Assembly (NCBI GenBank): GCA_014898425.1
Contig: RCSZ01000004.1
Span: 1,116,001-1,180,000, forward strand
DNA from: Botryotinia globosa
Lineage: Eukaryota > Ascomycota > Leotiomycetes > Helotiales > Sclerotiniaceae
DNA: 64,000 nucleotides
Direction of reading: 5' to 3'
In this document: positions 13,101-24,163 of the stretch, in pieces
Layout: the number at the start of each line of letters is the position of its first letter
How positions within the stretch are numbered: position 1 is the stretch's first letter
Program-made: the position numbers and the translations under genes
Notes under the pieces: model-generated
The model's input: only the letters and a program-made list of their open reading frames with translations
Database searches by the model: none
Told to the model about the DNA's origin: nothing

Positions 13101-16100
13101 ACACAAAACTGGTGTGAATATGCTCATTGAGCTTGGGCCTCATTCGGCCCTCGCTGGCCCAATCAAGCAAATTTTAAAGGCTTGTGGCAAGGACGCAATG
13201 AAAATTCCTTATGCATCTGCGCTTGCGAGAAAGAAGGATGCTGTAGAGACAGCAATCGAATTAGCTTCAACGTTGTTCACGAAAGGTGCATTTCTTAACC
13301 TTGGCGCCATCAATGTTACTCCCCCTCTTAACCCTCCTTCGTTACTTATCGATATGCCTCGATATCCCTGGAATCATAAAACAAAATACTGGCATGAGCC
13401 ACGCTTGACTCAGAAACACAAAAGTCGCACAGCCCAACGTCATGATCTTCTTGGTACCCTAGCTAATTACTCGAATGATCTGGAGCCAACTTGGAGAAAT
13501 ATCCTTCGAATCGATGATGTTCCATGGCTTCGACACCATAAAATTCAGTCCCTAACTCTTTTTCCCATGTCTGCTTTCATTGAAATAGCAATCGAAGCGG
13601 CATCGCAGAAAGCAGCATCTAATAATATTCAGTACGACAACTTCGAGCTTCGCGATGTCTCGGTCACCAAGCCCCTTGTGCTTACTGAAGAGCCTGTCGA
13701 GATTACTCTCCAACTTCGTTCCCGTACATCAGAGAATTGTGCTTCTGATACTTGGGACGAGTTCAAGATTCATTCATGGGCTGCTAATAAAGGATGGACC
13801 TTGCATTGCCAGGGGATAGTAGCCACTAGACTAGGCCATCACGATCTTGGACTTGAGATTAACTCAAGCATCGGAAAGATTACTAAAACAGCAACAAGTG
13901 CCATCAACAAATCCAAATTGTACGATTCGCTTTCAAAGATTGGGGTTTCATATGGATCGAGTTTCCAAGGTATGAATGAGTGCTTCACTTGTGAAGACGC
14001 CTCAATGGCACGTGTCGTTGTTCCGGACACCAAGCAAGAAATGCCAAAGGAGCATCAAGAAGATATGATAATCCATCCGGCATTACTAGAGCAAGTCATC
14101 GAGATGTATTGGCCAATCATCGATGCCGGAAAGACTTCATTGGATATCGTCTATTTGCCTTCATCTGTCGGACAAATCACTATTTCCCGAGAAATAACAA
14201 AACTCATGAGAAGTCCTGGTACATCCCTTAGGGCCTTCTGTGAGGGTACCTTTCCATCTGGCTACCCCAAGCCCACCAATGTCTCAATGTTTGCCGTGGG
14301 AAATGATCTATCAGAAGCTCCACTGATTACAATTCGGGATCTAACAGTTTCGCCAATCGTAGAAACAAATTCAAATTCAGAGAATGACAGGCACAGGGAG
14401 CTTTGTTACAAACTGGATTGGGAGCCTATATTTGAGTCTTCAATCTCTACGGAACAAAATGGTGCCTCAAACGGGATATCAGAGGCCTCCAATGGATCAG
14501 TGAATGGTATAACGAATGGAGCCAAAACCCACGATTATTCATCCGAAGGAATCGTCATTATCCATGAGAATTCGGATGAACAAATAGCTCTTTCAACCAA
14601 ATTGGCCGAGTCTCTTGAGAATTTGACAGGGAAAAGACCAGAGATAGGTAGTCTATCTCAGGTTGAAACAACCCAAACGCTCTGTCTTGTCATTTCAGAG
14701 CTTGATAAACCATTGTTGTCAACACTCACATGTTCTCAATTCCTTGCGTTACAAAAAGCATTGATTGGATCTCGTGGAGTACTCTGGGTGGTCAAAGGAG
14801 CATATGGTGATTCATCTAATCCTACGACCAACATGGTCGCTGGTCTAAGCAGAAGCATTCGTTCCGAGACAATGCTCAAATTTTCAACCTTAGACTTAGA
14901 CCCAGAGAGTGCTGTTTCTGATGAGAACACAAGCAACGCTATTCTGAAAGTCTTCAAAAGTGTTTTCAATCCAGAAGCTGATGCAAACTGCGAATTGGAA
15001 TTTATGGAGAGAAAGGGTGTATTCCTTACACCACGTATCATCAATGACTCAGAAATGAACGAATATGTTCACAAACAAACGAAAGATTCTGCTCTGGAGT
15101 TGACACGATTTGGACAGGAACATCGGCCATTGAAGATGGCCATCTCAGTACCAGGCGTCTTCGAGACCCTTCACTTCATTGATGCATCACTGGAGGAATC
15201 AATAGAAGATAACAAAATTGAGATTGAGGTGAAAGCAATCGGCATGAATTCAGTAGATCTCGCTGCTATTTCGAGGCATACTGATTATGACGGCTTTGGC
15301 TGCGAATGCAGTGGTATCGTCACGAAGACAGGTAGTCGCGTTACCAATTTTGCCAAGGGCGATCGTATTGCGGGAATTGTAGCATCTCAAGGAGTTTACT
15401 CTAGCCGGGCTCTTTTGGATTCTTCTGCTGCTTTTAAGATCAATCATGCTATGTCATTTGAGGTTGGTGCATCGATTCCTGTGGCATTTTGCACTGCATA
15501 CTATGGTTTGAACGACATCGGACGATTACTTTCAGATGATACTGTCTTGATTCATGGAGGATCCAGTGCATTTGGACAAGCAGCTATCAGTCTTACCCAG
15601 ACCATGGGTGCCAAGGTTTTTGTAACCGTTAGTAGCATCGAGAAGAAGGATTCACTCAAATCAACGTACGGCCTCTCTGAAAAAGAGATAATCGTAAGCC
15701 ACAATACTTCATTCGGACCAAAAGATCTCCAACAAACATACAAAGGCAACTTTGACATAGTGTTGAATTGTATTCCAACAGATTTAGATACGCTCCAAGA
15801 GATTTCCTCATGCTTGAGCAACTTCGGGCGCTTCATCAATCTCGCAAAACAAGAAAATCATCCAAAACTTGGAAGCGGAACCAACAGAAGTTATTCTTCT
15901 GTTGACTTGATATCTCTGGGCACTGAAAGACCTAGAATTCTCAGCGCTGTCCTTTCACGGATCTCTAGCTTCTTGAATCAGGGTTTCATCAAGCCTGTCA
16001 GCACCACAGTCTTCTCAATTTCAGACGTTGAGAGAGCTTTCAAGACATTACAATTAGCAAAATTCGATGGGAAGTTAATCATTACACCGGAGCCAGATGA

Positions 16101-17347
16101 CTTGGTCAAGGTTAGTTATTCCTAAATACACTTCCATGAAAAATACTAACAGTATCACAGGCCACTCCCGCAGATAAGAGAAGCAAGATACTTCGCCCAG
16201 ATGCCACATATATCCTCATTGGAGGAACTGGTGGTTTGGGCCGAAGCATGGCTAGATGGATGGTCGGCAAAGGTGCCAAACATCTTGTTCTTGTGTCAAG
16301 AAATGGCTCTGTGACTGGAGAAGTTAAGAATATGGTTGATGATCTCGAGACTGTTGGTGCCAATATCGTAATTCGACGTTGTGACGTATCGGATAGTGAG
16401 GCAGTGAATAATTTGGTCACAAATGGGCTTACTGATATGCCCGAAGTCAGGGGTGTCATTCATGGAGCTATGGTCCTACGAGTAAGTACAACCGTCTGAT
16501 GATATTTGAATGTAACTGACAGAGACAGGATGTTCTATTTGAGAAGATGACGTACGAAGAATATACTTCGGTTATTGAATCTAAAGTACAAGGTGCTTGG
16601 AACTTCCACAATGCTCTTAAATCACAAGCGTTGGATTTTTTCGTCGCTATTTCTTCCGCCGCTGGTGCAGTAGGGAATAGGGGTCAGGCTTCATATGCTG
16701 CGGCCAATACATTCCTAAATGCATTTGTGCAATATCGTCTCACTAAAGGCTTGCCTGCCTCATCCCTAGATCTTACTGCCGTGTCTGACGCAGGATATCT
16801 CGCGGAAAACCTTGACGCAGCAGCCGAAGTAAGCAAGAATCTCGGAAGTGACACTATATGCGAAGCAGAAGTATTAGCACTTCTCGGAGCTGCCATTACT
16901 GGTCGTTTGGCACATACATGCGATAACCACACAATAACGGGAATGCGTATCACCACTCCACCACCATTTTGGACTAACGATGCCAAATTCAAACATCTGC
17001 GACTCGCCCACGAAGCCCTTTCATCATCTCTCTCCGATTCTCCATCAGCCAATATATCCTTCAATGCTGAACTTAAAAACGCCGCCACAATTGAGGAGGC
17101 GCAGGAAGCCGTTACACGAGGATTACTACATATTTTACCTTGTGTTTTGATGTTAGAAGCAGAAGATATGGATGTTACACGAAGTTTATCAAACTATGCA
17201 TTAGATTCTTTGGTAGCAATTGAGGTGAGGAATTTCATTGCGAGGGAATTTGAGGCCAATTTACAGGTTTTGGAATTGTTGAGCAGTGGAAGTATTGAGA
17301 TGTTAGCGAGAGGCATCTGTGGAAAGAGTAAGTTGTGCAGTTTTTAG
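10127..17347 (+). CDS. Highly reducing type I polyketide synthase (KS-AT-DH-ER-KR-ACP)
   Basis: Iterative PKS, 2251 aa. Exons are 10127-10766, 10819-11029, 11082-11287, 11338-11550, 11606-11718, 11770-12071, 12180-16110, 16161-16481 and 16529-17347, all in phase. KS has DTACSSS (Cys241), HGTGT (His378) and NIGHLEA (His418). AT has GHSSGE (Ser690). DH starts near residue 980; its His (about 1015) is kept, but the expected HxxxG Gly is Ser, and the second catalytic residue, normally Asp in a HPxxLD motif, is Glu1199. No methyltransferase motif appears between DH and ER, where a Ser/Asn/Gly-rich linker and a structural-KR-like segment lie. The ER nucleotide loop reads [11 protein letters not shown] has GGTGGLG (1893-1899), Ser2022, Tyr2035 and Asn2039. 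The ACP serine is Ser2206 in DSL. There is no thioesterase or reductase release domain. A possible extra intron at the 3' end (donor about 17328) would extend the C-terminus by about 18 residues. Product unknown. Confidence 0.95.
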
Positions 17348-18355
17348 ATGATATCACGAATTTTGGGTTATTAGATGGGCGTGAGGATGGAATCCAGCTG
17401 GCTGGGGTGTGTAATCATAGAATTTAATATATTTTTCAAGGTTTAATTATATTTAGTTCGAACTATAAATCAAACCAATCATCCTCATTTTTTCAAGATA
17501 TTTTCCTTATCAATACCATCTCATTTCCTCCTTTCTTGGCCATTTGATTGAACGAACCTTATTATTAAGAGACAGTACAGCCCAAAGTGAGAACAGCAAT
17601 CATCACGAACGACTGACGACTCTTCAGCTCTCAGGGGCTTGATATTGCCTTCCAGAAGTGACCAATTAAAGTGGATTGAATGTCCCCTTCCCTTGTTTCC
17701 TCGCGTCTGGTCTTCTTCATAATTGACCCAACACTCCGGATCCGAACACTTATTCCATCTAATCTGAAGTAATCGTATCTCTTGAGTCCCTTCTGTTCGT
17801 TTTTTGGAAGACATAGCTGAAACAAAATATTGGATACCTAGCCAAACATTTCAACGTAACGAACAAGCAACTCTATGACTTTTATTAAAGAATAACAAAC
17901 ATCTAATCATAGTAATTTCTCAACGCCTTCCGATTATTCCCCATGGAGGAAATAGGGAGCTAGAAGCTAATACGATTACTAAGCTTGGCGATCCATCCGC
18001 TTGGTCCTTTTTCCTTTGGCCCTAGTCAATCAATCAATGCTTCTCCTCTCATCTTAATAAATGGCAGTTTTCTGATATCAGCTAAACATGGTCTTTTATG
18101 TCAATTCATCGACCTGTGCATCTTCTACTTTTGTTAGTATGGGCTTTGGATGACAATTGATAACATTACTTGAGTACATGACATTTTAGTATCTTTGAAC
18201 GCTCTTTGATTTAATCTGTTCATCGGCCAACTTCCTTTCAAACCACAATTTCTTGGTATCAGCAGCCACACAACTACCTGACAGGATCAACCTTTCTGTA
18301 TGAAGATCAGTACGATACTCAAATCTAAGTTATCTTTCGTGCAATTCACATACCT
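17348..18355. other. Intergenic with one small minus-strand ORF
   Basis: An ATG-started 97-codon ORF on the minus strand (17814-17521) begins MSSKKRTEG, is Cys- and Trp-containing, and converges on the PKS. It has no recognisable domain, and I cannot tell whether it is a real small gene. The rest is probably PKS 3' UTR and the promoter of the LtrA gene. Confidence 0.3.
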
Positions 18356-20780
18356 ATGTTGAAGATGTCTACAACCCCAATCTCCTCTGGGACTTCCACT
18401 CCCCACAGTCATCACCACAGAGGTCATCGACTCCGCAATTTCATGCTTCCCAATGGCCGAAAAGTGCACATAGCGCCTTCTCCAGAAGAAGCCGATCTCC
18501 TTCGTCGACGTCTCACCACCATAGAGAAAGATCAACCTTTTGATCTCGTAATCAACGGATCTCCTGAACATCTCGACGCGCTTCGAACCGCCCATAGTCA
18601 TCATGAATCTAAGCGACAGGCACTAAAAGATAAACACGGTGACGCTTATGATGAATTCGAAAATGTGAAATTAGATCTAGAACTCTTGGGCTCAGAGCTT
18701 CATATGTTGGCAGACCATTCCGTGGCATTGGATGCGAATTTTTCGAAATATGGGTATAGTGCACATTTAAGAACTTATGATGACGGGTCGGAACATACCA
18801 GTCGGGCGAGCTCAATGTATCACGGGCCTGGTGATCATGAACCGAAAGATTGGGCAGCGGAAAAGAAAAAGGGGAGAATTATGAAACTATATAAAAAGGT
18901 AAAGTCTAACCACATGCACATTGAATACTCGCTCAACTTGTTTTCTTCCCCTTTGTATACTAACGAACTAACAAAATTTCAGCCCACTGTCAGGCAATAT
19001 TTTCACCGCGGTTTATTATGGAGAGCATCAGGAACTACTGAAGTAGCATCATTTGAACTCTTTGTGGACCTTTTATATGTTGGTATTCTCGCTATAAATG
19101 GAGATCATGCCTCTGAAAGTCCTACTGGATACGAGCTCCTAAGATTTGTCATAACCTTTATCATGAGTTGGAAGATCTGGAGTGATCTAGCACTCATCAT
19201 CTCTTGGTTCGAAACCGATGATATAGCGCAAAGAGTCTCAATATTATTTGTAATGGCGTGTTTGCTAGGGTGAGTGAGGACGAGTATTCATCTGATGCTC
19301 TTTTTATGTGCTGTCATCGCTGACAGTTGCGCACTTGTGTTTATGCTAATCTTGGACAGTCTCACTACGAATATGTTGGAAGCCTTCGAACATTCATACA
19401 CAATGCTAGTAGCATTCTATTTGACCGCTCGTCTTTTCATGGGTTCATATTATTTATTTCTCGCATGGCTTATACCCATGGTTCGAGGCATGCTAATAGC
19501 CCAAGCCATCATTATTCTGGTCCCTAGTATCCTTTGGATAGGAAGCATCTACGTCGATTTACCTCGACGATTCGCCATTATTGCTATTGCCATATTCATA
19601 GATTTAAGCGGTACGGTAGGTGTAGTATTCCTCGTTCGAGGCTCTAAATTCATCTCAACTAGACTGGCCGAGTGGACTGATCGAGTGTTTGAATTTTATC
19701 CTGCTACAAACATCGAACATAAAACTGAGCGAACAAACGCGTTTGTGACATTGGTCTTTGGCTATTCAGTTGTCGCTATCATCTATCAAAACGCAGCGTC
19801 GTTTGGGCTGAATGCATTCTTTGGAAAAGCTGTTCTGGGCCTCATTCAAGCGTTTGCTTTCAACTGGATATATTTTGATTTAGACGGTACGGACCTATTT
19901 ACACATGCTATTCGACGAGATGCTAAGACTTCTCTCATCTGGAGTTTTGCACATTTACCCTTCATTATGAGTTATGTTCTAGGTGGTGCTGCACTTTCTC
20001 GACTCGTTGTTGCGAGAGATTGTGGTGATACTTCTCTTGAGAGTCTCACGGAAGCATACCAGGAGAAATCTGAATCTGAAGTTTCTCATGGGTTGCGTTG
20101 GTTTTATTGTGCTGGTTTCGGTATTGCACTCTTTTGTATGGGTATGGTCTTCCTTCCACTATCTCCACCAGTGGTGTACAGATTGATAGGACACTGCAAA
20201 TATCGACTTCGAAATGTTTTTCTTGACATAATGATTAGCGTAACTTGGGAATTGTTACAACATCTTATTAGAGATTGAACAATGGAAAGATAGGTTATGA
20301 TATCAAGCAATTGATGAATGAATTTGTCAAACATTTCAAAAGTCGGAGGGTGTCCCGTCGTTCCATACGCCCACTGGTTCTCCACATCTCTTCATTCTCC
20401 CAACTGACCTTTTCCATTTAGGCATTATATCAGCCTGCCACATCCATAAAAAAGACCACCATAGCATTCGACTTGCCAAACGCTACCGTCTACTCAACCG
20501 TCTCATCGTCTGCATAATCCTCATATGTCTTCCTCTTTCATCCCTAAATTCGCTCACGCTCGTCTCCACTGTCACTGGATTGGTAGTCTGGGTACTCGTG
20601 TTGGAGCTTTGGGGCCATAGTTGTCCGGATGAAACATTTTTTGGTGGTGGAAAGAAGTGCGGATATACGGCAAAGTGTAAGATATCTAGGAAGGATTTGG
20701 AGGAGAAAGGAAGGGTGGGAGAGGTGCTAAAACTCAAAGAGTTGGGTGGTGGGGAGGGAGGCGTTTATGAGGGAAGTTGA
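18356..20780 (+). CDS. LtrA-family polytopic membrane protein
   Basis: Fungal low-temperature-requirement A (LtrA) domain protein, 656 aa in this model. Exons are 18356-18898, 18983-19269, 19360-20141 and 20422-20780. A hydrophilic N-terminus with a His-rich run (HSHHHRGHR) is followed by the family hallmark FELFVDLLYVG (about 206-216) and a series of hydrophobic helices. The C-terminal exon contains the conserved GLVVWVLVLELWGHSCPDE stretch and a charged tail. The third intron is 280 nt with donor GTATGG and acceptor CCATTTAG after a CTGAC branch point. It restores the family-like C-terminus, whereas reading through stops at 20278. A second in-frame ATG at 18365 is possible as the start. Function in fungi is not established. 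It follows the PKS in the same direction but lies 1 kb away, so cluster membership is unproven. Confidence 0.85.
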
Positions 20781-21435
20781 GAGGAAAGGAGGTAAGTGAA
20801 TATAATGACTACGGCAAGATGAATATGGGTTTAATAATTAGAAGCGGTCAGTGATACGAACAATTATATCCGTTCATTGTATGAATATACAAGGGAACAT
20901 ATGAATGTTCGCTATTACGAATACGTCGTTCTGTCGTCGGGACCCTATACCAATGCATGGGGAAGGACTATAATTAAAACATCTCTGCATATTTTGGGTC
21001 GCACATCTGATAACTATTGATATCTTGCAGATGCAATGCGATACGAGCTTCACCGAGTCTTCTCTTGGCATCATCGATCCTTGATTCGCAATCGTACCAC
21101 CGTTTTTGATATGGCGACCTGCATATGTTCAACAGCATGATAAAAATGGATTGGTCAATGGTCGATCAATTACGTTGCTTAGTTACACGGACTGCAGGTT
21201 GTTGAGGGGACGGCAATTGACCAATCGGGAATGTTGAATTGAATCTGTGTTAGAATGTAGTGCCAGTTTTGTTTACTTTATAAGCTTGCTGCTCCCGATT
21301 TATATTTCTGAAATTCTACAAACTCAAAGTTTGGGAACAGACGCGCAAGTTTATCTCTTGATTTCGTTTATGAGGTTTGGAATCTTTAGTATATCTTGAG
21401 TATATACTGTAGTGCACATTCATCGATCCATCACG
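20781..21435. other. Intergenic
   Basis: LtrA 3' flank and kelch-gene promoter. Nothing else can be supported. Confidence 0.5.
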
Positions 21436-22689
21436 ATGATTTTCCCCTCCTTTTCACTCTCCATCATTCTCGCACTCTTCACCCTCAGTGCCGCTCTCCC
21501 ACAATCTTCCACAGACACCAACCTCACCAGTAACCTAGGATCTTGGCACCGTCTCCCATCCATCCCCCTGTATCCCCGTCAAGAACACACAACCGTGTAT
21601 CTAGACCCCTACATCTACATTCTCGGCGGTATCATCCCGTCCAACTCCAGCAGCGACCCCTATCCCACCACAACCCTCATGCAGCGCTTCTCCCTCACCA
21701 CCAATACCTGGACCCGCGCGGCCGATCTTCCGCTCCCCCTCAACCACGCCAACGCCGCCATCCTCAACGGCGCCATCTATCTCCTCAGCGGGCTCACCCC
21801 CGACTCCGCCGGCATCTGGGTCGCCAACCGGTCCTGCTACCGCTACGACCCCAGCAGCAATACCTGGACCCAACTATTCACCTCTTTTCCCTCAGGTCTC
21901 CAAGTCGGCGCTGCAGCCGTCGCCCGCCGCGGCAACACCATCTATCTCGCGGGCGGCCTCACCTATCTCAATCTCTCCGAAACCTACCAACCCAGCGTCT
22001 CATATTTCACAGCATACACCGCCGGCTTCGAGACGTGGACTTCTCTTCCTGCGCTCCCGCAACCGAGAGATCATGCAGGAAAGGGGTTTATTGGGGATAA
22101 TGGCCCGTTTTATGTTATTGGAGGAAAGGAATTCGGGCGCGATAATGTGGTGGGAACTAATTACATGTATGATTTTCAGGAGGGAGAGTGGAGTGAGAAA
22201 AAAAGGATGTTGACCCCGAGAGGGGGAGTGGCGAGTGCGGTGGTTGGAGAGAGGATTTTTGTTATTGGGGGGGAGGGAAACCCGGAGAGTGAGAGTGGCG
22301 TTTTTGAAGAGAATGAGGCGTATGATACGGGGAGGGATCAGTGGAGGAGTTATGCGCCGATGGATGTTCCAAGGGTATGTCTGTGTGTAATTTTTTTGTT
22401 GTTGGTTCTGGGGAAATCTCGTTATTGTATTCTGACTCTGATTTTCATGTCTTCTTCGATCCCCCCTTTTCCATTCTTCGTTTTCCTGAAAATTGCACTC
22501 AAACTCTTCCTAAACCCCCAACTCTCAACCCCAAATCCCACAATAACAATCCCACTAACATCCACTTTCCCCCTCTAGCACGGCACATCCGCAGTAGCCG
22601 TCGGAAACCGAATCTACGTTCCCGGTGGAAGATTGACTGAAGGGGGAGACCCTACAGATTACTTTAGTTATTTCGAGGTTCCTTATTAG
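21436..22689 (+). CDS. Secreted kelch-repeat beta-propeller protein
   Basis: 349 aa from two exons, 21436-22374 and 22579-22689, separated by a pyrimidine-rich 204-nt intron. The start is the ATG at 21436. It opens a signal peptide (MIFPSFSLSIILALFTLSAA) followed by a likely cleavage near AALPQ. Six kelch-type blades end in the usual gly-gly signature: YILGG, YLLSG, YLAGG, YVIGG, FVIGG and YVPGG. A single six-bladed propeller fills the protein, and there is no sign of the galactose-oxidase catalytic Tyr/Cys pair or a membrane anchor. Several N-glycosylation sequons (NSS, NRS, NLS) fit secretion. Role unknown; an extracellular binding or cell-wall protein is plausible. Composition changes sharply within the gene: the first two thirds are C-rich on the coding strand and the last third is G/A-rich. 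Confidence 0.85.
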
Positions 22690-23096
22690 TTTTTATTATT
22701 TCTTCAATTGATCGTTATGGAATCTAGTGAGTATGGAGTATGAGAAGCGGCAAGAGAAGCGGTAATCAGGATTCAGCTTCGAAATAGTTAACTTTGGAAA
22801 AGCGCTGCAAATTTTTGACATGATATGAACTTCTGAAGTAAAGTAGCGAGATTGGCGAGGTGGAATTTGGTTGCATATGAATGGGATTGGTTTGAATACA
22901 TTAATACATACACGATGAAATTATCCGTACAGTTATTCATCCATCTCCTTGAAAGTCGAATTAAATCCGAACAAATTACAAAATAATACATATTCATCGT
23001 CCTTGCATTTCCCTCTTCTCTCTCCTCGCTTCTTCCACTCAATCTCATCATCCACCCCATCTTTTTCCCTCGTCCCCTTATTCCTCTCATCCCCCT
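22690..23096. other. Intergenic, between convergent genes
   Basis: 3' flanks of the kelch gene (plus strand) and of the small cysteine-rich gene (minus strand). Nothing else seen. Confidence 0.5.
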
Positions 23097-23576
23097 TCAC
23101 TTCGTATTAACCGCCACCTCACAGGCACTCAACGCCAACGCACAGCTTGTGGTTTTCCCCGCCCCATCCGCCGTCTTCATACACATTCCAAACGCACTTA
23201 CACAGGCCACGCTTCCCCAGGCACCATTCGTACACACGGGTGCTACTCCGTTCTCCGGGTTCGCCGCATCTCTCTTCGCGGTTGCGCTTGTGCAGGTGGA
23301 GAGGTTGAGCGCGCTATTAAATTATGGGTTAGTTTTGGATTTCTTCTTATTGGTATTGGTATTGTCGAAATAGGTATACACTTACCACTTCGTGATCGCG
23401 GCACTGTCTCCAGATGCGGCCGTCATGCAGGTGTTGTAGGTATCGATACATTTGGAATCGACCGTGGCGGTAGGGCAAGAAGCTGTTGTTGTATTTGTGG
23501 CTAGAGCAGGGACTGCGGTGGTGAGAGTGAAGAGGATAGCGAGAGTGGTTGTGAGTTGAGAGATTTGGGTATACAT
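23097..23576 (-). CDS. Small secreted protein with two 5-cysteine repeats
   Basis: 135 aa from exons 23576-23386 and 23313-23097, joined in phase. A signal peptide covers about residues 1-26 (hydrophobic core TTTLAILFTLTTAVPALA). The mature part has ten Cys at 34, 43, 50, 64, 71 and 91, 101, 108, 121, 128. The spacings are 8-6-13-6 and 9-6-12-6, so the protein is a clear internal duplication, and both copies contain a CALxLSxC motif. Between the repeats at 77-78 sits Lys-Arg, a possible Kex2 processing site. I recognise no named family. Size, secretion and cysteine content are those of candidate effectors or cell-surface proteins, but there is no evidence of either role. Confidence 0.8.
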
Positions 23577-24163
23577 TTTGAATTTGGTTGAGTGGTGCGG
23601 AATTTATGGTATAGATAGAGTTCCGAGAAAGGTGATTAAATTATGTCGTTTGATGTAATTTAAATTTGGTATGAAGATATTGTATCTTGTATCTTGTGTT
23701 TGTAAGTATATAAGAGAAGAGAAGAGAAGAGAAGAGAAGAGAAGAGAAGAGAAATTATTTCCTGATAATCTGATATAATGTGAAAGAATGAATCTCCTAT
23801 AGGTTGGGAATTCCTTGTGATATATATACTCATACACATACAAGTACATATCTTCTCAATCATTCTCTCCCAAGCCGCCATCCATCGCGCATACTTCTCC
23901 CCCTCCTTTTCACACTCTCTCGGCTCCGCATTATGCTCGACATCCATCAACCTCCCAAATCCTAAATCCCAAACCTCAAACCTCAAACCTCAAACCTCGC
24001 ATCGCAACCCCATCCACCCATCACGTTTCACCATGCAAATAAACGATAACAAAAAGAAAGACTCCCGAGTATACACAACCTATCCCAACTCTCGCCATAA
24101 TCTCCATCCCGCCGAGAAAAATCCAAGTCGTGCGTTTTCATCAAAATTATACATTATATTATA
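23577..24163. other. Intergenic with microsatellite
   Basis: Promoter side of the cysteine-rich gene. Several open frames across it are low-complexity shadows of the GAGAA repeat and of T/C-rich sequence. No gene supported. Confidence 0.45.
23713..23753. repeat. (GAGAA)n microsatellite, about 8 units
   Basis: Perfect pentanucleotide repeat read directly. It lies about 140 bp upstream of the start codon of the cysteine-rich secreted protein, so it is probably in its promoter or 5' UTR. Confidence 0.95.

Noticed and set aside
14400..15060. Methyltransferase domain in the PKS
   Set aside because: No SAM-binding glycine motif; the region has a low-complexity linker and a structural-KR-like segment only.
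21543..22100. 185-codon plus-strand ORF rich in Pro, Arg, His and Ser
   Set aside because: Out-of-frame shadow of the kelch gene in its C-rich part; the kelch frame has a signal peptide and repeats.
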